The notes beneath the pieces are model-generated. The model searched no databases, was not told the DNA's origin, and saw nothing but the letters and a program-made list of their open reading frames with translations. DNA of 64,000 nt from JBBBNV01 sp037137075 (GTDB lineage: Bacteria > Bacillota > Bacilli > Paenibacillales > NBRC-103111): contig NZ_JBBBNV010000019.1 of assembly GCF_037137075.1 (NCBI RefSeq), positions 1 to 64,000 of the forward strand, written 5' to 3'. Below, in pieces: positions 51,656 through 59,326 of this stretch. Position numbers and translations under genes: made by a program. The first letter of the stretch is position 1, and every line of letters starts with the position of its first letter.

Positions 51656-54046
51656 ATGATAAAACAAGGGATCGCACTAGTACGCAGTCTGGGCGGCAAG
51701 GAGAACCGGCTGTTTCTCAAAATATTATCATACTTCCTGTCCCTCCTGATTCCGATTGTAATTATCGGGGTTGGCACTTATTTGTACTCCGTGCAAATGA
51801 TGAAGCATGAATTTACCGAGCGGATTGCCGCGAATCTGGCCTCGGCGGCGGCTACGATCGATTTGTATCTGGAAACCGCACAGGAGACCAGTGTGGATTT
51901 CTTTTACGACGATATGGTACAGCAGCTGCTTGTCCCTCGAACCGAGCATACGCTGGAGATGAAAACCCAGCTCTCCCGGCTGCCTAAGATTATCCAGCGA
52001 AGCGAAAATATTGTAAGCGATTTCACGGACCGGATGTTTGTGTATGTGGATGACCAGGATCTGTACGTTGGCGGCGGCGTGAATGAATTCGAGTCGTTCT
52101 TCGGCAGTATGTACCGTTATGAACACTATGACGCGGCGTTTTGGCGAAGCAAGCTGTCCTCCGACAAGCCGATTGAGCTGCTTCCGGTGACTTCGGTCCG
52201 CCAGCAGGAAACCCGGGTCACGAAGCAGGTCGTTCCGGTTGTCATGGTCAACCGTATTCAGCGCCATAATGCCATTGTGGTGCTGAACATTATGGTAGAG
52301 GCAATGGAGCGGACCCTGCGGGGGAACACGGTGTTCGACGCGACCGGCTTTGTGGTGACGGACGGCCAGGGACAGGTCATGTACGATCCGGACGGCTTGA
52401 TGGCAGCCTCCGGCCTATCGTCCGGCATGCTTCAGGATACGGAGGCACCCGGTGTGTCCCGGGAACTGAAGCTGGACGGACGGCGTTATGAAATTTCCCA
52501 TGCCAAGTCCAATCTGTACGGCTGGGATTATTACTCGTTTACGCCTGCTTCGGAGTTTAACCGTCATACGTTCAGTATTCTGCAGATGACGCTGCTGCTG
52601 TCCCTGGTGCTTCTGCTGATGGGCATCCAGTTTGCTTTTATGTTCAGCTACCGGATCTATAGTCCTATTCGCAGCATCCGCAACATTTTGCTGGATAAAA
52701 GCGATTTGTGGGAAAACGGGCTTAACGGCCCGGCGGACAAAGCGGAAGGGGAATTCGAGCAAATCCGGCAGGGCATCCGCCGGTTGACCGACCATCATTT
52801 GCAGTATAAGGTGCGGTATGACCAGCATACCAGTGAATATGTGGAATCCTCGTTCCTGTTTTTGCTCAAGGGGCATACCATTAATCAGGAGCAGATTTTG
52901 CGGGAGACACTGGAGGCGGAATTCGGCTTTAACCGGGCCGGCTACTGCTGCTGCGCGGTTTATTTTGAGTTTAACGCAGCTTTCTACGAGCATGTGCAGG
53001 ATACGGAACGGCTGTCGGTGATGAATGGGATTAAAAAGATTGTGTGGTCGCTTCTGAATGCCGAGGCGCCTGCATATGTGCTGGAATACCGGCAGCATAT
53101 GTATGTGGGTATTGTGAACATGGCGCATGCCGGCGAGAAGCAGCGGCTGGCGCAGGTGTTTGAGCGCATGCTGCATATTTTCCGGCATGATCTGCAGCTG
53201 TACTATAACATGACCGTCGGACTCGGCCGTTATTGTGACGAAATTAATGACATCGGAACGTCCTGCAACGATGCGCTGACGGCACTGGATCAGCGTGATG
53301 CGGAAACCGGTTTTCAGATTGTGGATGCCGAGCAGCTGTCGATCGCAACCCGTTATGTGTACTCTTTTACAGATGAGCAGCGGATTTTGAATTATTTGAA
53401 GCTGGGCAACCGTAAGGGGCTGCAGGAGGTGGTCGGCGAGATTGTGCAGAGCAATGCCGGACGCGGGATTTCCTATGAGCACCTGCGCCGGCTGTTTCAG
53501 GAGATGTACCAGACGGGTCTGCGCTTCTTGGCTGACAAGGGGCTGGATGCAGCGGGGCTGGATTTGCGGCAGCCGCAGCGGCTGTTCATGGACACCGGCA
53601 CGGACCGGCGGGAATCGTTTGCGGGCACGCCGCAGCTGCTGGCTGCATTGAACAGCTTTTATGCCGGGATGATGGATATGGCCGAGGCCCGACCCGGCAG
53701 CGCTCCGCGGTCGGACAATCTCGTCACCTTAATTGAAAAATACATTCAGGAGCATTACACCCAGGACCTTGGCCTGGAGCAAATCGCCGATGAAATGGGC
53801 GTTTCCGTCAAATATGTGTCCCGCGTCTTCAAGGATAAAACCGGCATCAATCTGACCGAATACATTCATCAGGTCCGTATGGACAAGGCCAAGGCGCTGC
53901 TCGTCGGCACCGATTTGCGTGTAAATGAGATTGCCGAGCAGCTCGGCATCCACAGCCGCACAACCTTCCTGCGCGTATTCAAAAAAACCGAAGGCATCTC
54001 TCCGAATGAGTACCGGCTGCTGCATCAGGCCAAGGGGGAGGGGTGA
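51656..54046 (+). CDS. Transmembrane AraC-family regulator with extracellular sensor domain
   Basis: Product of 796 aa. Membrane segment 1 at about 24-44 (ILSYFLSLLIPIVIIGVG), an outer dCache-like sensor (about 45-300), membrane segment 2 at about 305-328 (MTLLLSLVLLLMGIQFAFMF), a cytoplasmic GGDEF-like/linker region, and two AraC helix-turn-helix motifs at the C-terminus (LGLEQIADEMGVSVKYVSRVF; VNEIAEQLGIHSRTTFLRVF). Such one-piece sensors directly control neighbouring lpl-type transporter and hydrolase operons. It is the last gene of the locus, 61 bases after GH106, and likely activates the 43290 promoter. A terminator follows. Confidence 0.9.
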   Translation: MIKQGIALVRSLGGKENRLFLKILSYFLSLLIPIVIIGVGTYLYSVQMMKHEFTERIAANLASAAATIDLYLETAQETSVDFFYDDMVQQLLVPRTEHTLEMKTQLSRLPKIIQRSENIVSDFTDRMFVYVDDQDLYVGGGVNEFESFFGSMYRYEHYDAAFWRSKLSSDKPIELLPVTSVRQQETRVTKQVVPVVMVNRIQRHNAIVVLNIMVEAMERTLRGNTVFDATGFVVTDGQGQVMYDPDGLMAASGLSSGMLQDTEAPGVSRELKLDGRRYEISHAKSNLYGWDYYSFTPASEFNRHTFSILQMTLLLSLVLLLMGIQFAFMFSYRIYSPIRSIRNILLDKSDLWENGLNGPADKAEGEFEQIRQGIRRLTDHHLQYKVRYDQHTSEYVESSFLFLLKGHTINQEQILRETLEAEFGFNRAGYCCCAVYFEFNAAFYEHVQDTERLSVMNGIKKIVWSLLNAEAPAYVLEYRQHMYVGIVNMAHAGEKQRLAQVFERMLHIFRHDLQLYYNMTVGLGRYCDEINDIGTSCNDALTALDQRDAETGFQIVDAEQLSIATRYVYSFTDEQRILNYLKLGNRKGLQEVVGEIVQSNAGRGISYEHLRRLFQEMYQTGLRFLADKGLDAAGLDLRQPQRLFMDTGTDRRESFAGTPQLLAALNSFYAGMMDMAEARPGSAPRSDNLVTLIEKYIQEHYTQDLGLEQIADEMGVSVKYVSRVFKDKTGINLTEYIHQVRMDKAKALLVGTDLRVNEIAEQLGIHSRTTFLRVFKKTEGISPNEYRLLHQAKGEG

Positions 54047-54279
54047 GGCTAGGCAAACTAACCGCCAGCGCAGCTGAGGCTTGCTACGCAGCACCAGCAA
54101 TGTACCCTGACACCTGTTTTTTGCCCTGCGGCTGCTGCCATTTCATGCGCTATGACGGAGCAAAATGCACTGTACATTACAGCGATTGGCGCAGACTGTA
54201 CGGCAATGGTTAGACCGCCGCATGCTGTTTATACAGCGCAGCTTCAGCTAAAATTCAAGCGGGCACCTTGAATGAACCA

Positions 54280-54313
54280 GAGACATCATCTGTTTGCCGG
54301 ATGGTGTCTTTTT
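54280..54313 (+). terminator. Intrinsic terminator of the glycan locus
   Basis: AGACATCATC (54281-54290) pairs with GATGGTGTCT (54300-54309) and is followed by TTTTG. It lies about 230 bases after the AraC stop, with no gene between. Confidence 0.75.
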
Positions 54314-54375
54314 GTATGTGTGTGGGGACCAACCCGAAAAACCGCCATGCTCCGTGTTTTTTCTTTTTACAAATG

Positions 54376-54405
54376 TAGACAATCCTGTGAGAGGAGAACT
54401 ATAAT
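54376..54405 (+). promoter_or_regulatory. Sigma-A-like promoter antisense to a small gene
   Basis: TAGACA (54376-54381), 18-base spacer, TATAAT (54400-54405) on the plus strand. The next plus-strand start is some 375 bases away. The transcript would run antisense through the small minus gene at 54489-54629, so it could make an antisense RNA or a long leader. Confidence 0.45.
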
Positions 54406-54488
54406 AGCCTTAATTTGAACGGGTTATTTTTCCATATTGGTGAATCTCTCGGTGGTTGCTCACAGGGAAAAGGGAAAGCGGCGGTCAG

Positions 54489-54629
54489 CTAATCCAGCCA
54501 TTTGAATAGAAACCGGAATCCTGCTCCGATAATTCGGAACACAAAGGGGATAAACCCGAAAATAAATTCCATGGCATCCACAAAGGCTGTAAAATAACGC
54601 TTGAACTTCCTTCTTTTCGTTCCTGACAT
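54489..54629 (-). CDS. Very small hydrophobic protein
   Basis: A 46-codon gene. A basic N-terminus (MSGTKRRKFKRYF) is followed by an aromatic hydrophobic stretch (AMEFIFGFIPFVFRIIGAGF then RFLFKWLD). CGGAGGTGATGCTG stands directly before ATG 54629, an excellent ribosome site. Probably one membrane or amphipathic helix. I do not know the family. No operon partner on this strand. Confidence 0.65.
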   Translation of the reverse strand: MSGTKRRKFKRYFTAFVDAMEFIFGFIPFVFRIIGAGFRFLFKWLD

Positions 54630-54783
54630 CAGCATCACCTCCGATCTGAAAACGTATACGCACAGACCGGTGCTTGGTTGCGGGAGGCGCTGGTTCTAAA
54701 CATGACGAGTACATTATGGAAAATAGCTTTACATCAGTTTTCAAGTTTTTAAACGTAAACCGAAGCTGGAAGGAGAATAATGC

Positions 54784-54924
54784 ATGAGCGAAGCTTGGGT
54801 CCATTCTGTGCATGGCGCGTATGGGACACCTCCAACCATGGAAAAAGCTGTAGAAGGCCTGAGACGAAAAGCATTCATCAGCTTTCATTTGAGTCGGACA
54901 AGCTCGGGCTGGATTGAGGCATGA
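54784..54924 (+). CDS. Small hypothetical frame coupled to the lipoprotein gene
   Basis: A 46-codon frame from ATG 54784, eight bases after GGAAGGAG, ending in ATGA shared with the lipoprotein start at 54921. A second frame from ATG 54780 (45 codons, stop at 54917) uses the same ribosome site more closely. Neither product is recognisable. One of the two may serve only to couple translation to the lipoprotein gene. Confidence 0.35.
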   Translation: MSEAWVHSVHGAYGTPPTMEKAVEGLRRKAFISFHLSRTSSGWIEA

Positions 54925-55910
54925 GAAGCTGTGCTGGGGCTGTACTTTTATTGTTCATGCTTTGTTCTTGCACCACAGTCCGAATAACCGATGATCCCGC
55001 CTCCAAATTTTACGGTCAGTCTACCGATGGTTCGGGGCCGGTCTTCACTTCAGATTTGCCGACGCAGAAGGGATTGAAGCTTCCCGGACGTTCTTCCTAC
55101 ATAATGAAGGACCGTAGAGGGCAAATCTGGATTCCTCTGGAATATAAGAAGGATAGACGAGCTGCCGAGAACAAAGTGATCGTCATAAAGGATTTCCAAT
55201 TTGTCAAAACGATAGACGATTTGCCGTCTTTTCCGATAAAGGTGATTGAAGGACATGATGTTCATGCGGTTTTGAGTGCAGAAGACGGTGTAACAGGAAA
55301 AGTTACTTTCATAAAAGAATCGGATTTTTCGGTTGCAAAAATCCTGGATATCGAGGGAGATATCCAGGATGCTGTTTTCGATGATACGTATTTATATGTG
55401 GTGAGTAACATAACGACAGACGGAAAAAATAGTAACCTTTATCGAATCCAACTGGACGATTTTTCAAGCGAGAAGACGATCGTAGAAAGTGGGCGGATTT
55501 ATTCTATAGAGGCTCACCTAAACGAGCTGTATTTAGGTGTGTATAGTGGACTTGAGGGTCAATCGCATCTGGCGATTTATGATAAGGATTTGGGGCTCAT
55601 AGAACGCATTCCGTCGTCCCAATATCCCTTTGACATGGTGAGAAAGGATAATTTCCTTCTAATCCTTCATGTCGATTTGGCGAGCGTAGATAAAGAAGTT
55701 AAAAGCGTGCTAAGTCGAATGGATGTCAGAACAAGACAAATCGAAACCTTACAGCTTCCGCAGAACTTTTACCACTTATCACTTGTTGATGATAAAGCAG
55801 TGGTTACATCGTTAGCCAGTAAAACCTATGTAGAAGTAGATATTGATGCCTGGAGAGAAACGGTTATTGAAGGGGAAGTTTTTTTCAGATCAAACGTAGT
55901 AGGGAAGTAA
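54921..55910 (+). CDS. Lipoprotein, probable beta-propeller
   Basis: Product of 329 aa: short signal with lipobox (LLLFMLCSC, Cys about 17), then repeated beta-strand patterns of the type 'DDTYLYVVSN', 'HLNELYLGVYSG', 'KDNFLLILHVD', 'VDDKAVVTSL', consistent with a propeller exposed outside the membrane. Its sequence is AT-richer than its neighbours, which suggests separate ancestry. It has no ribosome site of its own and depends on coupling with the small upstream frame. No partner gene and no function recognised. Confidence 0.7.
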   Translation: MRSCAGAVLLLFMLCSCTTVRITDDPASKFYGQSTDGSGPVFTSDLPTQKGLKLPGRSSYIMKDRRGQIWIPLEYKKDRRAAENKVIVIKDFQFVKTIDDLPSFPIKVIEGHDVHAVLSAEDGVTGKVTFIKESDFSVAKILDIEGDIQDAVFDDTYLYVVSNITTDGKNSNLYRIQLDDFSSEKTIVESGRIYSIEAHLNELYLGVYSGLEGQSHLAIYDKDLGLIERIPSSQYPFDMVRKDNFLLILHVDLASVDKEVKSVLSRMDVRTRQIETLQLPQNFYHLSLVDDKAVVTSLASKTYVEVDIDAWRETVIEGEVFFRSNVVGK

Positions 55911-56166
55911 TGAAGGCTCGAATTACATTTTGCCGCTTCCAGTCCGTAAGGCTCGCGGGGCAGCGGTATTTCATGGCGGGGCTGACTATGACAGGGATTA
56001 AAGGCTAGGCGTGAGGATAACGAAATGCCAGGGAAGCCCGGGACGGTAATGTCTGCGGGCTTCCCTGGCGCATAGGGCAGCGGTAACTGTGAGAACGTCT
56101 CAACGGCTATAAAGCTTCAGCCGCCTCACGCCGGACGGCAACGGGGATTGGGCATCGCGCTTTAAA
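55911..56166. other. Intergenic stretch with a strong hairpin
   Basis: CCAGGGAAGCCCG (56028-56040) and CGGGCTTCCCTGG (56056-56068) form a perfect 13-bp inverted repeat with a 15-base loop but no T-run. It stands between the lipoprotein gene (plus) and the alpha/beta hydrolase (minus) and may block transcription in both directions. Confidence 0.6.
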
Positions 56167-56280
56167 TCAACCGGCCGCCGTCGTGCGGGCATTGCGGACT
56201 GGAAGCCGCACACGCTGCAAATTCGCACCGCGCACAGCTCCCAGCGCACGGTGCTTCGCCGCATGACGGCGGCCGGTTGA
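56167..56280. repeat. 114-bp element with 20-bp terminal inverted repeats (copy B)
   Basis: TCAACCGGCCGCCGTCGTGC at the left end is repeated in inverted form at the right end with one mismatch. The interior holds the hairpin GCACCGCGC...GCGCACGGTGC shared with copy A at 1769-1826. No coding capacity of note and no clear target duplication. It looks like a miniature mobile or REP-like element. It ends 11 bases after the stop of the minus-strand hydrolase, so it may also serve as its transcription end. Confidence 0.7.
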
Positions 56281-56291
56281 ACCACAACATG

Positions 56292-57065
56292 CTAATGCCG
56301 CCGCGTCAAGAACGAATAAGTGACCTCCAGCGCTTCCTCCAAATGCGGGGTGCTCCGGTGAAACGGATGCTCCGCGCCAAAGGCATGGTCAGCGCCTTGA
56401 ATGCTCACATAGTGATGGTGCGGAGCCTCTTGGCGCAGCCGGGCGTGGTTCTCCAGCAGCCGATCCGCATCCTCGCTTCCTTGGATAAGCAGTGCGGGTC
56501 TTGTCAAGGAAGCGAGCAGCCGGGAGGTATTGAAGCGTTCTTTATTTTTTTCGATATCCTCGCGCAGCACCGGATGGCTGCTTGCAGGGGCCGGAGCCGG
56601 GCTAACGCCGCCATTCCAGGCGATAACCGCGCTTACCTCCGGATGCTCGGCGGCGAACACGATGCTGCTGCCGCCCGCCCGGCTGTGGCCGAGCAGGGTG
56701 ATGCTGGCCGGGTCGCTCTGCTCGGCAAGCGGCAGGCTCCGGTCAAGCACCCGTTCCAGCACGGCCCCCAGGTCGGCAAGCTCTCTGGAGAAGGTGCTGG
56801 CCTGCTGCACGGCATATTCGTCGCCGCCGCTATTTTTGACCCCGATGCGGGAGAAATCGAACTGTACGGTGTAGAAGCCCCGCTCGGCAAGCCAGGAGGT
56901 CACATAAGGCCAGAAGCCCCAATCCTTGTGGCCCCGGAAGCCGTGAGCGGCGATCAGCACGGGCTTAACCGTTCCGTCATTGACGGCCTTCACTTCTCCA
57001 TGGACAAAAAGACCTTGAACCAAATCAAGGTGAAACTCTTTTCTAACGACGAGCGTGCTGGCCAT
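56292..57065 (-). CDS. Alpha/beta-fold hydrolase
   Basis: Product of 257 aa. Beta-strand and oxyanion region VLIAAHGFRGHKDWGFWPYV (about 36-55), nucleophile elbow GHSRAG (Ser about 126), late Asp in LLIQGSEDADRLL (about 202) and catalytic His in GADHAFGAEH (about 230). No signal peptide. Substrate unknown; dienelactone-hydrolase or S-acyl/carboxyl esterase types are possible. AAAGGAGTGATTC precedes the ATG. Its promoter carries an operator-like sequence like that of the divergent sulfonate-type operon, so it may belong to the same regulon. Confidence 0.85.
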   Translation of the reverse strand: MASTLVVRKEFHLDLVQGLFVHGEVKAVNDGTVKPVLIAAHGFRGHKDWGFWPYVTSWLAERGFYTVQFDFSRIGVKNSGGDEYAVQQASTFSRELADLGAVLERVLDRSLPLAEQSDPASITLLGHSRAGGSSIVFAAEHPEVSAVIAWNGGVSPAPAPASSHPVLREDIEKNKERFNTSRLLASLTRPALLIQGSEDADRLLENHARLRQEAPHHHYVSIQGADHAFGAEHPFHRSTPHLEEALEVTYSFLTRRH

Positions 57066-57110
57066 AACGAATCACTCCTTTAATCAGTGTAAGGAAGAGG
57101 GAAATGAAAT

Positions 57111-57155
57111 GAGAAAAAGAAAAAACTTCTTCAATCGGTGTAATGGAAGAAGTTT
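57111..57155 (-). terminator. Leader terminator upstream of the alpha/beta hydrolase
   Basis: AAACTTCTTC (57123-57132) and GAAGAAGTTT (57146-57155) pair perfectly. On the minus strand the stem is followed by TTTTTTCTTTTTC. It lies between the minus-strand promoter and the hydrolase start, so read-through must be regulated or partial. Confidence 0.65.
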
Positions 57156-57187
57156 CCGTTTGGACGGTCAACCCGGCTTAAAGCAGT

Positions 57188-57212
57188 GGATTTAATTCCG
57201 ATAATAATGATA
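57188..57212. promoter_or_regulatory. CymR-like operator at the hydrolase promoter
   Basis: On the minus strand the sequence reads ATATCATTATTATCGGAATT with AAAT following, placed directly after the -10. It resembles the site at 57340-57365 in its ATTA..TC.GAATTAAA core. CymR, the cysteine-metabolism repressor of Bacillales, binds AT-rich sites with GGAATTA-type ends; this assignment is inference. Confidence 0.35.
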
Positions 57213-57215
57213 TGA

Positions 57216-57245
57216 ATAATATCAGTTTCGTCAGTTCGCTGTCAA
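57216..57245 (-). promoter_or_regulatory. Sigma-A promoter of the alpha/beta hydrolase
   Basis: On the minus strand TTGACA (57245-57240), 18-base spacer, TATTAT (57221-57216). Confidence 0.7.
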
Positions 57246-57290
57246 CGGGAAAATACAAAATAAATCCGATAAATCCTCGAAAATAAACGA

Positions 57291-57320
57291 TTGACAGGGT
57301 GGAAGCCGCTCTGCTAAGAT
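57291..57320 (+). promoter_or_regulatory. Sigma-A promoter of the sulfonate-type operon
   Basis: TTGACA (57291-57296), 18-base spacer, TAAGAT (57315-57320). The leader to the first gene is about 170 bases. Confidence 0.7.
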
Positions 57321-57339
57321 AAGTCTCAAATATTTAAAA

Positions 57340-57365
57340 ACCAATTGGATTAGTCAGAATTAAAC
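57340..57365. promoter_or_regulatory. CymR-like operator in the sulfonate-type operon leader
   Basis: ACCAATTGGATTAGTCAGAA with TTAAAC following, about 15-40 bases after the presumed transcription start. The CCAAT...GATTAGTC.GAATTA layout is like CymR sites upstream of sulfur-uptake genes in Bacillales, recalled from general knowledge and not checked. Repression when cysteine is plentiful would fit the genes downstream. Confidence 0.4.
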
Positions 57366-57421
57366 GATGCGAGCCTTTGTGAATCCGCTCCATTCTAGTG
57401 CTTGCCGACCGTATGAACGGA

Positions 57422-57462
57422 GGCATTCCTGCAGCGCCAGCGCCGGGAATGTCTCTTTTTTT
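57422..57462 (+). terminator. Leader terminator upstream of the sulfonate-type operon
   Basis: GGCATTCC (57422-57429) pairs with GGAATGTC (57446-57453), with an inner GCGC-rich stem, followed by TCTTTTTTTATT. It lies inside the leader, 37 bases before the first start, as an attenuator would. I could not match the upstream RNA to a known riboswitch or T-box. Confidence 0.6.
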
Positions 57463-57498
57463 ATTCTTTCTAACTCCAGGGACAAGAGGTGACAATCG

Positions 57499-58356
57499 AT
57501 GAGTAACCCGCAGATTATTTCAACAGGCGCAGAGCCGCTCGGCAGCGGCACCGGGGCATCCGGGGACAGATCCGGAGCGAGGACGGGCCATTCCAGGCTT
57601 CAAGCCTTTTGGCGCGGGGCGCTGCTGCCCGTATCCATTTTAGCCGTATGGCAAATTTGCGGAGAACTGGGGCTTATCTCCCCGCTGCTGTTTCCCGCAC
57701 CGCTTACGATTGGAGCCGCTTTTGTCAAGCTGGCAGCTTCGGGCGAGCTGCACAGCAACCTGCAAATCAGCATGCTTCGGGCGCTGGGGGGCTTTGTGCT
57801 CGGAGGGGGTCTTGGCCTCTTGTTCGGTCTGGCGGTCGGCTTGTTCCGTCACACGGAGAAGGCGCTTGATCCGTCCGTACAAATGCTGCGGATGATTCCG
57901 CATCTGGCTGTGGCTCCGCTGTTCGTGCTCTGGTTCGGCATCGGCGAGACGTCCAAGGTGCTGCTGATTGCCAAAGGCGCATTTTTCCCGCTGTATATTA
58001 ATACGTTCATCGGCATTCGCAATGTGGATAACAAGCTGTTTGATGTGGCCCGTGTGCTGGGGTTCAGCCGGTTTAAGCAGCTGATTCGGCTCGTGCTGCC
58101 GGCGGCTCTGCCGAGCATTTTGCTTGGTGTGCGGCTGTCGCTTGGCGTAGCGTGGCTGGGGCTGGTCGTAGTCGAGATTATGGGGTCTACCTCGGGTATC
58201 GGCTATTTGATGTCGGATGCCAGACAATTTTCCAAAACGCCTGTCGTGTTTGTCGGCATTATTATTTTTGCGATTGTGGGCAAGCTGACGGATTCGCTGG
58301 TCCGCTGGCTGGAACGCCGTCTGCTGCAGTGGCGCGACAGCTATCAAGGCAAATGA
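57499..58356 (+). CDS. SsuC-like ABC transporter permease (first copy)
   Basis: Product of 285 aa, six membrane segments, of the nitrate/sulfonate/taurine permease family: LLPVSILAVWQICGELGLISPLLFPAP, MLRMIPHLAVAPLFVLWFGIG, and the ATPase-docking loop FDVARVLGFSRFKQLIRLVLPAALPSI. A Gly/Ser-rich N-terminus of about 30 residues precedes segment 1. ACAAGAGGTGAC precedes the ATG. Strongly similar to the next gene, 13 bases downstream; together they probably make a heterodimeric channel. Confidence 0.88.
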   Translation: MSNPQIISTGAEPLGSGTGASGDRSGARTGHSRLQAFWRGALLPVSILAVWQICGELGLISPLLFPAPLTIGAAFVKLAASGELHSNLQISMLRALGGFVLGGGLGLLFGLAVGLFRHTEKALDPSVQMLRMIPHLAVAPLFVLWFGIGETSKVLLIAKGAFFPLYINTFIGIRNVDNKLFDVARVLGFSRFKQLIRLVLPAALPSILLGVRLSLGVAWLGLVVVEIMGSTSGIGYLMSDARQFSKTPVVFVGIIIFAIVGKLTDSLVRWLERRLLQWRDSYQGK

Positions 58357-58369
58357 AAGGAGAGCCATC

Positions 58370-59218
58370 ATGAGCAATCAGGCAGAAATGCTGGTACAGC
58401 CAGTCAAAACAGCAGGGCGGGCCGGACCGTCCCGGAAATTCGGTTTCACATGGCGCGATAAGCTGAACGATTTCGTCATCGGAGCGATGTTACCGGTTGT
58501 TGTGCTTGCGCTTTGGCAGGCCGGGGCCGATTTCGGGCTCATCTCGGCGCAATTTCTCCCTTCGCCGCTTGTCATTGCGAAGGCGTTCGAGGAGCTGCTT
58601 CTCAGCGGGGAGCTGCTTGGGCATCTCGGCATCAGCCTCGGCCGGGCTGCGCTAGGCTTCGGCATCGGCGGCGGGCTCGGCTTGCTGTTCGGGGTACTGG
58701 TCGGCTTCTCCCGCAAAGCGGAGGATATGCTGGACCCGACCATGCAGATGCTGCGGATGATTCCCCATCTGGCAATTGCGCCGCTTATTATTTTGTGGTT
58801 CGGCTTCGGGGAATGGTCCAAGGTGCTCATTATTGCCAAAGGCGCGTTTTTCCCGCTTTATGTGAATACATTTATGGGCATCCGCAGCGTGGACAACAAG
58901 CTGTTCGACGTTGCCCGGGTGCTTGAATTCAGCAGAAGCAAGCAAATTCGGCAGCTTGTCGTTCCGGCGGCGCTGCCAAGTATACTCCTCGGGCTGCGGC
59001 TGTCCTTGGCCCTTTCCTGGGTCGGCCTGGTCGTTGCGGAGCTAATCGGCTCGCAGGCGGGTGTCGGATTTCTCATTAATTTCGCCAAGCAAACATCTGC
59101 GACTGAGGTTATTTTTGTCGGGGTCGTTATTTTCGCTATTGTCGGCAAGCTGGTCGATTCGCTCGTCCGCTGGCTGGAGCACCGACTGCTCAGGTGGCGG
59201 GACAGCTATGAAGGATAA
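58370..59218 (+). CDS. SsuC-like ABC transporter permease (second copy)
   Basis: Product of 282 aa with the same layout as its neighbour: LPVVVLALWQAGADFGLISAQFLPSP, MLRMIPHLAIAPLIILWFGFGEWSK and FDVARVLEFSRSKQIRQLVVPAALPSI. AAAGGAGAGCC precedes the ATG. The two copies share long runs of residues (for example the IRSVDNKLFDVARVL segment), so they arose by tandem duplication. No SsuB-type ATPase gene is in the window; it may lie beyond 64000 or be shared. Confidence 0.88.
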   Translation: MSNQAEMLVQPVKTAGRAGPSRKFGFTWRDKLNDFVIGAMLPVVVLALWQAGADFGLISAQFLPSPLVIAKAFEELLLSGELLGHLGISLGRAALGFGIGGGLGLLFGVLVGFSRKAEDMLDPTMQMLRMIPHLAIAPLIILWFGFGEWSKVLIIAKGAFFPLYVNTFMGIRSVDNKLFDVARVLEFSRSKQIRQLVVPAALPSILLGLRLSLALSWVGLVVAELIGSQAGVGFLINFAKQTSATEVIFVGVVIFAIVGKLVDSLVRWLEHRLLRWRDSYEG

Positions 59219-59326
59219 GACGAATAACCGGAACAGACGCTGCAGCGGGAGCAAGCCCGTGGAGGCTTCTCCCGAAGGCGGCAAAGGCGGGAACGGTTTA
59301 AACATGACACGAGGAGGACGAGGAAG

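Noticed and set aside
57294..57310. AGGGTGGAAGCCGC looks like the T-box antiterminator sequence upstream of the sulfonate-type operon.
   Set aside because: It overlaps the spacer of the TTGACA/TAAGAT promoter, has an extra base relative to the T-box consensus, no terminator follows at the right distance and no stem I precedes it.
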